From Krasilnikoviella flava (lineage in GTDB: Bacteria; Actinomycetota; Actinomycetes; Actinomycetales; Cellulomonadaceae), in assembly GCF_900167525.1 (NCBI RefSeq), contig NZ_FUZQ01000003.1:372001-436000 (forward strand): 64,000 nucleotides of DNA, in the 5' to 3' direction. Shown here piece after piece: positions 1-8,487 of this stretch; positions within the stretch are counted from its first letter, which is position 1, and the number at the start of each line of letters is the position of its first letter. Position numbers and translations under genes: made by a program. The notes beneath the pieces are model-generated. The model had not been told where the DNA came from and did not search any database. It worked only from the letters and a program-made list of their open reading frames with translations.

Positions 1-656
1 GGGTCGAGCAGCTCCCCGCCCGCCTGCTTGAGCCACATGCTGAACAGCCCGACGTCCTGGAGCTCGAACCCGGCCCGTTTGAGCTGCCCGCCCTCGCGGA
101 CGGTCAGCGCCTCGGCGGCGTCGGCCAGCTCGGCCCACGTCGTCGGCGGGCGGATGCCGGCCTCGTCGAGGTGCGCCTTGTTGTAGAAGAGCGCGCGTGT
201 GTCGACGAGGAGGGGCAGGCCGAAAGTCACGTCGCCGACGGTCATCTCTCGTACCGCCTCGGCGTAGAACGACCCCAGGTCCACGCCGTCGCGCGCCGCC
301 CAGGAGTCGATCGCCTGCAGCGCCCCGCGGCGGCCGTACTTGGCCGTCTGCCAGCGGTCCCAGAGCACGAGGTCCGGCACGTTGCCCGACGCGATGCCGG
401 TGAGCATCTTCTCCTCGAGCGCGCCCTGGGGCACGTAGTGGAACGCGTACTCGGCCTGCGCGGCGTTGAACGCGTCGAGCTGCGTCTTGATCTGCGCGGC
501 CTGGTCGCCCGCCCAGCTGCCCCACATGGTAAGGCGGCGGGCACCCGTGTCGGTGTAGCGGGGCTGGTTCGGGGCCGCGCACGACGCGAGGACGGCGGCG
601 CCGGCGCCCACGCCGAGCGCCCGCAGGATCGCGCGGCGGCTAACGGGCGTTGACAT
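1..656 (-). CDS. Sugar ABC transporter substrate-binding lipoprotein (partial, C-terminus off the left edge)
   Basis: About 218 N-terminal residues are visible. The start has a twin-arginine stretch (SRRAIL, residues 6-11), a short hydrophobic region and a lipobox ending at Cys26 (VLASC), so the protein is probably exported by Tat and lipid-anchored outside the membrane. The body resembles family 1 extracellular solute-binding proteins (TMWGSWAGDQ near the start, LPLLVDTRALFYN further on). The ATG lies inside the end of the upstream permease gene (17-nt overlap), so translation is coupled. It is the fourth gene of the GH125/permease operon and presumably captures mannose-containing oligosaccharides; the substrate is inferred from the GH125 neighbour only. 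Confidence 0.85.
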   Translation of the reverse strand, partial: MSTPVSRRAILRALGVGAGAAVLASCAAPNQPRYTDTGARRLTMWGSWAGDQAAQIKTQLDAFNAAQAEYAFHYVPQGALEEKMLTGIASGNVPDLVLWDRWQTAKYGRRGALQAIDSWAARDGVDLGSFYAEAVREMTVGDVTFGLPLLVDTRALFYNKAHLDEAGIRPPTTWAELADAAEALTVREGGQLKRAGFELQDVGLFSMWLKQAGGELLD

Positions 657-1602
657 GGGAGACCCCCTCGATGATGTAGCGCTGGGCGAAGACGAACAGC
701 AGCAGCACCGGCAGGCTGGTGATCACGGTCCCGGCCATGAGCGGGCCGTAGTCGGTCGCGTAGTCGGTGACGAACGACGCGAGGCCGACCTGCACGGTCC
801 ACATCTCCTGGACGTTGAGGACGATCAGCGGCCACATGAAGGAGTTCCAGCCCGCCTGGAAGGTGAGGATCGCGAGCACGGCGGCCCCCGCCTTGGCGAG
901 CGGCAGGTAGACCTGCGCGAAGATCCGGAACTCGGACGCGCCGTCGATCCGCGCCGCCTCGCCCAGCTCGTCCGGGATGGAGGAGAAGAACTGCCGCATG
1001 AAGAACACGGCGAACGCGCCGGCGGCCCCGGGCAGGATGATCGCCCACCAGGTGTTGAGCAGGCCGACGCCGCCCTGCCCGACGACGTTGTTGCCGCCGG
1101 CGAACGGGAAGGCGCGCAGCACCAGGAACGACGGCACCATCGTCACGATGCCGGGCACCATCAGCGACCCCAGGAGGGTCACGAAGAGCGCCCGCTTGCC
1201 ACGGAACTTCAGCTTGGCGAACGCGTACCCGGCGAGCGAGCCGAAGAACAGGTTCAGCACGACGCCGGCCACCGCGAGCAGCATCGAGTTCAGGAAGTAG
1301 CGGCCGAACGGCACCTCCGTGAGCACGCGCTGGTAGTTCTCGAGGGTGACGGTGCGCGGGATCAGCTCCAGCGCCCCGGAAAGGATGTCGCCGGCCGGCT
1401 TGAGCGACGTGACCAGCGTCCAGAACAACGGGAAGACGGTCAGGATCGCCACGACGACGACGGCGATCCACCAGGCGACGGCGCCCACGCGCTGGGCGGG
1501 GGTCTTGTGCTTGGTGTGCAGCTCGCCGGGCCGGGGGGACCGGCCGGCGAGGGCGCCGGTGGTGGCCGCGACGGACAGGCCGGGTGCGGTCTGCGCGCTC
1601 AT
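640..1602 (-). CDS. Sugar ABC transporter permease, MalG/AraQ type
   Basis: A 320-residue inner-membrane permease (binding-protein-dependent transport, COG0395 type). After a cytoplasmic N-terminus of about 45 residues come six predicted membrane segments (first IAVVVVAILTVFPLFW) and the EAA loop (EAARIDGASEFRIF) that docks the ATPase. Its ATG overlaps the TGA of the upstream permease (ATGA), and its own TAG lies within the binding-protein start, so all three are co-translated. No ATPase gene is present, which is usual for actinobacterial carbohydrate importers served by a shared MsiK-like ATPase. The substrate is probably alpha-mannosides, by context. Confidence 0.9.
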   Translation of the reverse strand: MSAQTAPGLSVAATTGALAGRSPRPGELHTKHKTPAQRVGAVAWWIAVVVVAILTVFPLFWTLVTSLKPAGDILSGALELIPRTVTLENYQRVLTEVPFGRYFLNSMLLAVAGVVLNLFFGSLAGYAFAKLKFRGKRALFVTLLGSLMVPGIVTMVPSFLVLRAFPFAGGNNVVGQGGVGLLNTWWAIILPGAAGAFAVFFMRQFFSSIPDELGEAARIDGASEFRIFAQVYLPLAKAGAAVLAILTFQAGWNSFMWPLIVLNVQEMWTVQVGLASFVTDYATDYGPLMAGTVITSLPVLLLFVFAQRYIIEGVSHVNAR

Positions 1603-2546
1603 GAGTTGTCCCTCCCCGTGACGCGGGCGTTGATGACGGCGAAGACCGCGATGATCGCGAAGAGGACGAACGAGATCGCCGACGCGTAGCCCATCTCGAG
1701 GTTCCCGAAGCCCTGCGTGTAGATGTAGTAGACGAGCGTGATCGTGGAGTTGCCCGGGCCGCCCTTGGTGAGCACGTAGGCCTGGTCGAACACCTGGAAG
1801 GCGCCGATGACCAGCAGCGTCGAGACGAGGAACGTGGTACGCGACAGGCTCGGCATGACGATGTAGCGCAGCTGCTGCCACCAGCCGGCGCCGTCGATGC
1901 GCGCGGCCTCGTAGAGCTGCGACGGAATCCCCTGCAGGCCGCCGAGATAGATCATCATGTTGGTGCCGAAGCCCGCCCAGACGCTCATGATGACGATGGC
2001 CGGCATCGCCCAGTTCGAGTCGTACAGCCAGGCGGGGCCGTCGATGCCGAACCAGCCGAGCGCGACGTTGACCATGCCGAACTGGGGGTTCAGCAGCCAC
2101 AGCCAGATCGTCGCGGTCGCGACGGTCGACGAGACCACGGGGACGTAGAAGAAGGTGCGGAAGAGCGTCGACACCCGCACGTTGCGGTGCAGCAGCAGCG
2201 CGGTCGCCAGCGCGACCAGGATGCCGAGCGGCACGAACAGCAGCGTGTAGTACGCCGTGTTCCGCAGCGCGATGAAGAAGTACGGGTCGAGGAAGAGCCG
2301 GCGGTAGTTGTCCAGACCGACCCAGTGCGAGTCGCCGATGACCGAGTAGCTCGTGAAGCTCATGACGAGCGCCATGCCCGCCGGGATGACCACGAAGATC
2401 GCGAACAGGGCGATGGGCAGGGCCACGAAGAGCCAGGCCCACCTCTCCTGGATCCGCCACTGCCGTGAGGGTTTGCGTGGTGCCGGGGCCGGGAGCGGGG
2501 TCGCCGCCCGGCCTGGCGGCGCCGTTGCCGCTGTCGTCACCGTCAT
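1599..2546 (-). CDS. Sugar ABC transporter permease, MalF/UgpA type
   Basis: A 315-residue permease of the COG1175 type. It has a proline- and alanine-rich cytoplasmic N-terminus (about 30 residues), then six predicted membrane helices starting at WAWLFVALPIALFAIF, the typical GLDNYRRLF periplasmic segment, and the EAA loop (YEAARIDGAGWWQQL). It pairs with the next permease through an ATGA overlap to form the heterodimeric channel. It begins 39 nt after the GH125 stop codon, so it is in the same transcript. Function as a permease is clear; manno-oligosaccharide specificity is inferred from the neighbour. Confidence 0.9.
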   Translation of the reverse strand: MTVTTAATAPPGRAATPLPAPAPRKPSRQWRIQERWAWLFVALPIALFAIFVVIPAGMALVMSFTSYSVIGDSHWVGLDNYRRLFLDPYFFIALRNTAYYTLLFVPLGILVALATALLLHRNVRVSTLFRTFFYVPVVSSTVATATIWLWLLNPQFGMVNVALGWFGIDGPAWLYDSNWAMPAIVIMSVWAGFGTNMMIYLGGLQGIPSQLYEAARIDGAGWWQQLRYIVMPSLSRTTFLVSTLLVIGAFQVFDQAYVLTKGGPGNSTITLVYYIYTQGFGNLEMGYASAISFVLFAIIAVFAVINARVTGRDNS

Positions 2547-2585
2547 GGTGCTGATCGCCTCCTTTGCCGATCCGCACGGCCGCTC

Positions 2586-3926
2586 CTATGCGGCGTGCGT
2601 GAACCTTGTCGTCGCCGTGCCGGGCACGCGGTACCCGACGACGTCGAGCACGAGCTCGCAGAACATCGAGTCCGCCCAGCTGAACCACTCCCGCGTGAAC
2701 TGCTCCGGGTGGTCCACGTGGAACGACTCGCACATCCGCCCGCGCGCCGCGTTCGTGGCGAGCATCGACGCGACGAGCGCGCGCTTCTGGGCCGTGTCCG
2801 TCGAGGTCAGGCCCCGCACCGCCGCCGAGATCGGCCAGACGTAGCGCGGCGGCGTGTGCGGGCTGCCGAGCCCGTCGCCGGTGGCGCCGCGCACGTAGGT
2901 GGGGTTGTCGTCGCTGAAGATGAAGCGCCGCGTGGCGACGTAGAGCGGGTCGTCGAGGGCGACGCCGCCGGTGAGCGGCAGCGAGAGCAGGCTCGGCATG
3001 TTCGAGTCGTCCATGAGCAGCCGGTGGCCGAGGCCGTCGACCTCGTAGGCGAAGATCGGCCCGTGCTCGGGGTGGTCCACGACGCCGTGCCGCCGGATGG
3101 CGTCGTCGAGCTCCGCGGCGAGCTCCACGGCCCGTGCGGCCAGGCCCGGGTCGGCGAGCGGCCCGCGGGCGAGGTCGGCGAGGTCGCGCAACGACGCGGC
3201 GGCGAACAGGTTGCCGGGCACGTTGTAGTGGTAGACGCAGGCGTCGTCGCTGGGCCGGAACGCGCTCCACGTCATGCCGGTGACGGCGACCGGAGACCCC
3301 TGGCCGTCGCGCACGAGCGTGTCGGTCGGCGGGCAGTCGTCGCGCTCGAACCGGTAGTCGGACCGCGCGTCGTGGTCCTGCTCCGTGCGCAGGGTGGCGA
3401 GGACCGCCTCCGCGGCGCCGCGGAACGTCTCGTCGAGGTGGTCGGTGCGACCGGTGGCGAGCCACAGCTGGTGCGCGAGCTGGAGGGGGAAGGCCAGCGA
3501 GTCGACCTCGTACTTGCGCTCCCAGACGCCGGGCGTCATCGCCGTGCGGTCGGCCTGGTGCCCGGCGCCGTCGGGCGTCCGGTTGAAGGCGTTGGCATAC
3601 GGGTCCTGCAGGATCTGCGCGCTCTGCCGCCGCACCAGCGCCGCCACGACGTCGCCGACCCGCGGGTCGGCGTCGAGCAGCGCGAGGTACGGGCGGATCT
3701 GGGCCGCGGAGTCGCGGAGCCACATCGCCGGGATGTCGCCGGTGAGCACGAAGGCGGTGCCGTCGGGCTCGAGCACGACGGCGTCGCGCAGCGTGCGCTG
3801 CATCGCCTCGGCGAAGACTGCGGCGGTCGGGGCGTCGAAGGCGTCGGCGACACGGTCGGTCACCTCGTCCAGCACGCGGTCGTCGAGCATCGGGGGGCCA
3901 CCCTGGTCCATGAACTGCCGCTCCAT
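2586..3926 (-). CDS. Glycoside hydrolase family 125, exo-alpha-1,6-mannosidase
   Basis: A 446-residue protein with the conserved GH125 block DIPAMWLRDSAAQIRPYL, plus KYEVDSLAFPLQLAHQLW and WPISAAVRGLTS. GH125 enzymes are metal-independent inverting alpha-mannosidases acting on non-reducing alpha-1,6-linked mannose. No signal peptide is visible, so it probably works in the cytoplasm on imported oligosaccharides. It is the first gene of the operon feeding the two permeases and binding protein. The ATG at 3926 has no ribosome site, and an A+T-rich palindrome ends only 7 nt upstream, so either the message is nearly leaderless or the real start is the ATG at residue 13 (3890), preceded by GGGTGG. 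Confidence 0.9.
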   Translation of the reverse strand: MERQFMDQGGPPMLDDRVLDEVTDRVADAFDAPTAAVFAEAMQRTLRDAVVLEPDGTAFVLTGDIPAMWLRDSAAQIRPYLALLDADPRVGDVVAALVRRQSAQILQDPYANAFNRTPDGAGHQADRTAMTPGVWERKYEVDSLAFPLQLAHQLWLATGRTDHLDETFRGAAEAVLATLRTEQDHDARSDYRFERDDCPPTDTLVRDGQGSPVAVTGMTWSAFRPSDDACVYHYNVPGNLFAAASLRDLADLARGPLADPGLAARAVELAAELDDAIRRHGVVDHPEHGPIFAYEVDGLGHRLLMDDSNMPSLLSLPLTGGVALDDPLYVATRRFIFSDDNPTYVRGATGDGLGSPHTPPRYVWPISAAVRGLTSTDTAQKRALVASMLATNAARGRMCESFHVDHPEQFTREWFSWADSMFCELVLDVVGYRVPGTATTRFTHAA

Positions 3927-3932
3927 CGTTTA

Positions 3933-3958
3933 GGTATATCTAATAGATGGAACATACC
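3933..3958. promoter_or_regulatory. Candidate operator/promoter of the GH125 operon
   Basis: An A+T-rich island immediately upstream of the GH125 start holds a perfect inverted repeat ATCTA-A-TAGAT (3938-3948) flanked by GGTAT (3933-3937) and ATACC (3954-3958). It is the only such palindrome in the 256-nt gap. No regulator gene adjoins it in the window, so the binding protein is unknown; a GntR- or LacI-type carbohydrate regulator elsewhere is a guess. Confidence 0.5.
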
Positions 3959-4182
3959 AGCGACGGCCCAGGGCGACCAGACCGCTCCGGCGTCGACCTC
4001 CGCGCGGGTCAGCCCGGGTGGCGGACGGCGCGCACGAGAAGGGACCGACCGCCGACGGCGACGGGCACGAGCGCCGGCACCCCGGCGTTCCACTGCGCCC
4101 GCCGGCTGCGGGTGCGCGAGCGGGAGGACTTGCGCTGGGGGACGGCCGTGGCCGCTCCTTCCTCGGGTCCGGTACCCCCGGC

Positions 4183-4305
4183 TCAGCCCTGGCGGGCCTT
4201 GAACCGGGGGTTCTGCTTGTTGATGACGAACGTCCTGCCGCGGCGCCGGACGACCTTGGCGCCCGGCAGCCGCTTCAGCGACCTCAGCGAGGCCCGGACC
4301 TTCAT
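4183..4305 (-). CDS. rpmJ: 50S ribosomal protein L36, cysteine-free (C-) paralogue
   Basis: A 40-residue basic protein starting [11 protein letters not shown] and ending [11 protein letters not shown]. It is the L36 form that lacks the CxxC...CxxxxH zinc ribbon: there is no cysteine. Such paralogues replace the zinc-binding version in the large subunit when zinc is scarce. Its ATG overlaps the TGA of the L31 gene (ATGA), making it the last gene of a five-gene cotranslated operon controlled by the Zur-type sites beyond rpmB. Confidence 0.93.
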   Translation of the reverse strand: MKVRASLRSLKRLPGAKVVRRRGRTFVINKQNPRFKARQG

Positions 4306-4580
4306 CGGACGCCCTGCCCGTAACGGCGGCGGAACTTCTCGACGCGGCCGGCGGTGTCGACCACGCGCGCGGCACCGGTCCAGAACGGGTGGCTGGCGCT
4401 CGAGATCTCGACGTCGACCACGGGGTAGGTGTTGCCGTCCTCCCACTCGATCGTGCGGGCGGGCCGGCCGGGGCCCGAGGCCGTCTCGCCGGCCAGCGTG
4501 GAGCGCGTGAGGAACGCGGTGCCGGCGCTGGTGTCGCGGAAGACGACGGGGCCGTAGGTGGGGTGGATGCTCTGCTTCAT
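4302..4580 (-). CDS. rpmE2: 50S ribosomal protein L31 type B
   Basis: A 92-residue protein beginning [16 protein letters not shown] and containing [16 protein letters not shown], the signature of type B L31. It has no cysteines and so lacks the zinc site of type A L31. In zinc starvation this form displaces the zinc-containing one and frees stored zinc. It is preceded by GAGGAGAACC and follows rpsN by 13 nt. Fourth gene of the Zur-type operon, upstream of and overlapping rpmJ. Confidence 0.95.
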   Translation of the reverse strand: MKQSIHPTYGPVVFRDTSAGTAFLTRSTLAGETASGPGRPARTIEWEDGNTYPVVDVEISSASHPFWTGAARVVDTAGRVEKFRRRYGQGVR

Positions 4581-4593
4581 GGTGGTTCTCCTC

Positions 4594-4899
4594 TCACCAG
4601 CTGGACTTGGTGACGCCGGGCAGCTCGCCGCGCAGCGCCAGCTGGCGCAGGCGGATGCGGGACAGCCCGAAGCGGCGCAGGTAGCCGCGGGGGCGGCCGT
4701 CGACGGCGTCGCGGTTCCGCAGGCGGGCGCGGCTCGCGTCACGGGGCTGGCGCTGCAGCTCCATGACGGCGGTGGCCCGCTCCTCCGGGGTGGACGACGG
4801 TGCGGCGACGACGCGCTTCAGCTCGGCCCGCCGGGCGGCGAACCGCTCGACGACCTCGCGACGCCGCGCGTCGGCGGCGATCGTGGACGCCTTCGCCAT
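4594..4899 (-). CDS. rpsN: 30S ribosomal protein S14, zinc-independent form
   Basis: A 101-residue S14 of the long cysteine-free class (the zinc-binding form is about 61 residues with four Cys). The C-terminal block [20 protein letters not shown] is diagnostic. It acts in the small-subunit head. Its ATG shares one base with the rpmG stop (TGATG). It sits between rpmG and rpmE2 in the same operon. Confidence 0.95.
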   Translation of the reverse strand: MAKASTIAADARRREVVERFAARRAELKRVVAAPSSTPEERATAVMELQRQPRDASRARLRNRDAVDGRPRGYLRRFGLSRIRLRQLALRGELPGVTKSSW

Positions 4900-5066
4900 C
4901 AGCGCTCCTCGCGGAAGTCGACGTGCCGGCGCACGACGGGGTCGTACTTGCGCAGCACCACGCGGTCCGGGTCGTTGCGGCGGTTCTTGCGGGTGACGTA
5001 CGTGAAGCCCGTGCCCGCCGTCGAGCGGAGCTTGACGATCGGGCGCAGGTCGGTGCGGGTGGCCAT
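4899..5066 (-). CDS. rpmG: 50S ribosomal protein L33, cysteine-free paralogue
   Basis: A 55-residue protein with the L33 hallmarks [19 protein letters not shown] and [12 protein letters not shown]. All four zinc-ligand cysteines of the C+ form are missing. It shares one base with both neighbours (TGATG with rpmB upstream and rpsN downstream), so expression is tightly coupled. Expected to be used only under zinc limitation. Confidence 0.95.
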   Translation of the reverse strand: MATRTDLRPIVKLRSTAGTGFTYVTRKNRRNDPDRVVLRKYDPVVRRHVDFREER

Positions 5067-5302
5067 CAGACCTTCTCTCCTCGTGCCTGGATCCTGGCGA
5101 CCACGACGTCGATCCCGTCGCGGTCGATGGTCTTGATGCCCCGGGCGCTCACCCGCAGCGTGACGGTGCGGCCGAGCGAGGGCACCCGGTAGCGCTTCTT
5201 CTGGACGTTCGGGTCCCACCGGCGCTTGGTCCGCACGTGCGAGTGCGAGATCGCGTGGCCGAAGCCCGGGACGGTGCCGAGCACCTGGCAGCGGGCAGAC
5301 AT
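5066..5302 (-). CDS. rpmB: 50S ribosomal protein L28, zinc-independent paralogue
   Basis: A 78-residue L28 beginning [16 protein letters not shown] and containing [18 protein letters not shown]. Only one cysteine remains (Cys5) of the four that bind zinc in the C+ form. It is the first gene of the leftward ribosomal operon; a GAGGTATCG ribosome site precedes the ATG. The Zur-type palindrome centred at 5324 lies 14 nt upstream of the start, where it would overlap the promoter. Confidence 0.95.
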   Translation of the reverse strand: MSARCQVLGTVPGFGHAISHSHVRTKRRWDPNVQKKRYRVPSLGRTVTLRVSARGIKTIDRDGIDVVVARIQARGEKV

Positions 5303-5315
5303 CGATACCTCCGTC

Positions 5316-5332
5316 ATGAGAACGGTTCTCAT
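5316..5332. promoter_or_regulatory. Zur-type operator for the rpmB operon
   Basis: A 17-nt palindrome with perfect 8-nt arms around one base: ATGAGAAC-G-GTTCTCAT. It has the TGA(R)AA...TT(Y)TCA layout of actinobacterial Zur boxes and sits 14 nt upstream of rpmB. Zinc-loaded Zur would repress the cysteine-free ribosomal genes. Assignment rests on the motif plus the gene content; no zur gene is in the window. Confidence 0.82.
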
Positions 5333-5351
5333 CAGAGCGCTAGACTGGCAG

Positions 5352-5372
5352 ACTTGAGAATTGTTCTCAAGT
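5352..5372. promoter_or_regulatory. Second Zur-type operator, for the CobW-like gene
   Basis: A 21-nt inverted repeat with perfect 9-nt arms ACTTGAGAA / TTCTCAAGT around TTG, 19 nt beyond the first site and 30 nt upstream of the GTG start of the CobW-like gene. Two separate boxes suggest each of the divergent promoters has its own Zur site. Confidence 0.8.
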
Positions 5373-5402
5373 ACCGCCATCCCTAACCCGCCGGAGGTGC
5401 CC

Positions 5403-6554
5403 GTGATTCCCGACCGCCCGCACGCGTCCACCACGCCCGTCGCGCCCGCGCTGAGCGTGCTCGTCGCCGTCGACCCCGTGCTGCGCGACGCCGCGGCCGC
5501 GAGCCTCACCCTCGCCGCGCCCGGCGTCGTCGTCGTGCGGCACGACCTGCTGCCTGACGACGGCGCGCTGCGCCGCGTCGCCGTCGACGCGACGGGCGTG
5601 GTGGAGGACGAGACGGTGGCGCTGGAGCACGCCTGCGTCTCGTGCAGCGTGCGGGAGGACGCCGTGCCCACCCTCGCCCGCCTCGCCGACGACGGTCGCT
5701 GGGCCCACCTCGTGCTCGCCCTGCCCGTCACCGCGGAGCCGCTGCCCGTGGCGCGGGCCCTCGCGGCGCAGACGGGCGCCGGCGGCGCGCTCGAGCGCCT
5801 GCGCCTCGCCGCCACGGTCGGCGTCGTCGACCTCGACGCCCTGGAGGCGGACCTCCTCGGCGACGACCTGGTGGACGAGCGCGGGCTCGCGCTCACCGAC
5901 GACGACCAGCGGCCCGTCGGCGAGGCACTGGCGGCGCAGCTGGAGCAGGTGGACGTGGTCGTCACGACCGGCGACGCGCCGACCGGGGGCGGGCTCGCCG
6001 ACCGGCTGCGCGCCGTCGACAGCCACCGGGTCGACGGCCTGCACGACCTGGACCCCGTCGCGCTCGCCGCCCGCGCGCACGCCCCCGCGGCGGCCGAGCG
6101 GCGCGCCCACCCGCTCGCCGCCCGCGGCGGGCGCCGGCGCGCCAAGGACCCCCGGGACCGGAGCTGGAGCCTGCTGCTGCGCAGCGACCGGCCGTTCCAC
6201 CCCGAGCGGCTGCTGGCGCACGTCGAGGACCTCGGCACCGGGCCGGTCCGCAGCCGCGGCGTCTTCCACGTGCCGAACCGGCCCGACTCCGCGTGCCTGT
6301 GGGACGGCGCGGGCGGCGCCCTGTGCGTGGCGGACCTCGGCACCTGGGACGAGGTGGCGGCCGGGCATCGTCCCGTCACGCGCATCCTGGTGGTCGGCGC
6401 GGGCGGGCCCCGCGACGCCCGCGAGGTGCACGACCGCATCCTCGACGCCTTCGGCGAGGCGCTGGCCACCGGCGACGAGGTGGCGGACGGCGGGCTGCGC
6501 TGGCTCGGCCGCGACGACGTGCTGGCGCCGTGGCTGGGAAGCCGCAGCGCCTGA
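5403..6554 (+). CDS. CobW/ZNG1-family protein with a degenerate GTPase domain
   Basis: 383 residues from the GTG at 5403, which has a GGAGG site 5 nt upstream; a TTG at 5361 would lie inside the operator. The C-terminal half is a clear CobW_C domain ([35 protein letters not shown]). CobW-family GTPases deliver metals, and Zur-controlled members are thought to serve zinc. Here the Walker A region (GFLGAGKTT type) is replaced by [15 protein letters not shown] (residues 20-34), the CxCC metal motif is reduced to Cys78-Val-Ser-Cys81, and no NKxD is seen. It therefore probably does not hydrolyse GTP. It diverges from the zinc-free ribosomal operon across two Zur-type boxes. Confidence 0.8.
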   Translation: MIPDRPHASTTPVAPALSVLVAVDPVLRDAAAASLTLAAPGVVVVRHDLLPDDGALRRVAVDATGVVEDETVALEHACVSCSVREDAVPTLARLADDGRWAHLVLALPVTAEPLPVARALAAQTGAGGALERLRLAATVGVVDLDALEADLLGDDLVDERGLALTDDDQRPVGEALAAQLEQVDVVVTTGDAPTGGGLADRLRAVDSHRVDGLHDLDPVALAARAHAPAAAERRAHPLAARGGRRRAKDPRDRSWSLLLRSDRPFHPERLLAHVEDLGTGPVRSRGVFHVPNRPDSACLWDGAGGALCVADLGTWDEVAAGHRPVTRILVVGAGGPRDAREVHDRILDAFGEALATGDEVADGGLRWLGRDDVLAPWLGSRSA

Positions 6555-6634
6555 GCGGTGTTGGCCCGTCGCGGGACCCGCGGGAGACATAGGCTCCTCG
6601 CGGGCCCGCACCCCACGACGGACGGGAGACACGC

Positions 6635-8458
6635 ATGGCCGCACGCGCGCTGACCGAACGGCTGCGCACCGAGTCGGGCGCCGCCCTGCTGCTGGTGGGC
6701 GTGACCCTGCTGGCGCTGGTGTGGGCCAACTCGCCGCTGTCGGGCTGGTACGAGCACCTGTGGGAGCTGCCGATCCACGTCGACGTCGGCGACCTGCGCT
6801 TCGACATGGACCTGCACCACTGGGTCAACGACGGCCTCATGGTGCTGTTCTTCTTCGTGGTCGGCCTCGAGGTGCGCCAGGAGCTCGCGATCGGGTCGCT
6901 GCGGAAGCGCAGCCAGCGCCTGGTCCCGCTGGTGGCCGGGACGCTCGGCGTGATCGTGCCCGCGCTGGTCTTCCTCGCCGTCGCCGGGCACGCCGACCCG
7001 CACGGCTGGGGCGTCGTCGTCGGCACGGACACGGCCTTCCTGCTGGGCGTGCTCGCTCTCGTCGGGCCCACGATGTCGAGCCAGCTGCGCGTCTTCCTGC
7101 TCACCCTGTCCGTGGTGGACGACTTCCTGGCCGTCGGCATCATCGGCGTCGTCTACTCCGAGGACGTGCGGGTCGCGCCCCTCCTGGTGGCCCTCGCCGC
7201 GCTCGGCGTGCTGTGGCTGCTGGGCCGCATGCGCGAGTGGCGCAGCTCGCCGTACGTGCTCGTCGTCGTGGTGCTGTGGGGCGCGACCGTGCAGGCCGGC
7301 GTCCACCCGTCGATCGCCGGCATGCTGGCCGGGCTGCTGGTGCCCGCGGTCGCCACGCGGCGCGACGACGTGCTGCAGGCCAAGAGCCTGTTCCGCGACT
7401 ACTGGCAGTCGCCCAGCGCCAGCGTGGCCCGCAACGCCCGCGTCGGCCTGGCCCGCTCCATCTCCGTCAACCACCGCCTGCACGACGTGCTGCGCAGCCC
7501 CGTGTCCCTCGTCGTCGTGCCGCTGTTCGCGCTCGCCAACGCGGGGATCGACCTGCGCGGCGGCGCCCTGGGTGACGCCCTCGGCTCCGTGATCACGTGG
7601 GGCGTCGTGGCGGGGCTCGTGGTCGGCAAGCTCGTGGGCGTCTCGCTGGGCACCTGGGGCGCCATCCGCGCCCGCCTCGGCGCGCTGCCCGACGGCGTCG
7701 GCCCCGGCAGCGTGCTCGGCGGCGCGGCGCTGTCCGGCATCGGCTTCACCGTGTCGCTGCTCGTGGTGGACCTCGCGTTCGACGGCACGCCCGCCGGGCA
7801 GGCCGCGACCGTCGGCATCCTGATCGCGATGGTGCTGTCCGCCCTGCTCGGGTGGGCGATCTTCACCGTCGCGCGCGTGCGCTACGGCGAGGCGAGCGCC
7901 GACCTGCCCGTGACGCTCACCCCCGCCGTCGACCCCGGCCGCGACCACGTGAAGGGGGACGACGACGCCGCGCACACCGTGGTCGAGTACCTCGACTTCG
8001 AGTGCCCGTTCTGCGCCCGCGCCACCGGGATGGGCGCCGAGCTGCGCGAGCACTTCGGCGACCGGGTGCGGTACGTCGTGCGGCACCTGCCGCTCGAGGA
8101 CGTGCACCCGCACGCGTACCTGGCCGCCGTCGCGGCCGAGGCCGCCGAGCGGCAGGGCCGGTTCTGGGAGATGCACGACCGGCTGTTCGCGCACCAGTCG
8201 CGGCTCGAGCCCGACGACCTGCGCCAGCACGCCGCCGAGATCGGGCTCGACCTCGGGCGGTTCGACGCCGACATGTCCGACGAGGCGCTGCACGCCCGGG
8301 TCCGCGCGGACGAGGCCAGCGCCACCGCGTCCGGCGCGCGCGGCACTCCCACGTTCTTCCTCGACGGCGTCCGCCACCGCGGCCCGCACGACGCGCGCAC
8401 CCTCATCGCCGCGCTCGAGGCGAACGAGGACGACCCGGCGCTGCGTCGCCGGTCGTGA
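6635..8458 (+). CDS. nhaA: Na+/H+ antiporter NhaA fused to a DsbA-like thioredoxin domain
   Basis: 607 residues. Residues 1 to about 420 are an NhaA antiporter with the usual membrane helices ([20 protein letters not shown]; the Asp pair of the transport site in [24 protein letters not shown]). From about residue 440 a cytoplasm- or periplasm-facing DsbA/thioredoxin fold follows, with active site Cys457-Pro-Phe-Cys460 and [15 protein letters not shown] carrying the cis-proline. NhaA alone is about 390 residues. The ATG at 6635 follows GGGAGAC. NhaA-thioredoxin fusions are known in actinobacteria; redox gating of sodium/proton exchange is an inference. Confidence 0.92.
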   Translation: MAARALTERLRTESGAALLLVGVTLLALVWANSPLSGWYEHLWELPIHVDVGDLRFDMDLHHWVNDGLMVLFFFVVGLEVRQELAIGSLRKRSQRLVPLVAGTLGVIVPALVFLAVAGHADPHGWGVVVGTDTAFLLGVLALVGPTMSSQLRVFLLTLSVVDDFLAVGIIGVVYSEDVRVAPLLVALAALGVLWLLGRMREWRSSPYVLVVVVLWGATVQAGVHPSIAGMLAGLLVPAVATRRDDVLQAKSLFRDYWQSPSASVARNARVGLARSISVNHRLHDVLRSPVSLVVVPLFALANAGIDLRGGALGDALGSVITWGVVAGLVVGKLVGVSLGTWGAIRARLGALPDGVGPGSVLGGAALSGIGFTVSLLVVDLAFDGTPAGQAATVGILIAMVLSALLGWAIFTVARVRYGEASADLPVTLTPAVDPGRDHVKGDDDAAHTVVEYLDFECPFCARATGMGAELREHFGDRVRYVVRHLPLEDVHPHAYLAAVAAEAAERQGRFWEMHDRLFAHQSRLEPDDLRQHAAEIGLDLGRFDADMSDEALHARVRADEASATASGARGTPTFFLDGVRHRGPHDARTLIAALEANEDDPALRRRS

Positions 8459-8487
8459 CGACCGGGCGGTGCGGGAGGATGGGCGGC

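Noticed and set aside
5361-5402. Upstream TTG start for the CobW-like gene
   Set aside because: The codon lies inside the Zur-type palindrome and lacks a ribosome site; GTG 5403 has GGAGG.
5066-8389. 1107-codon frame on the - strand
   Set aside because: Only the final 78 codons encode L28; the rest is antisense to the CobW-like and NhaA genes.
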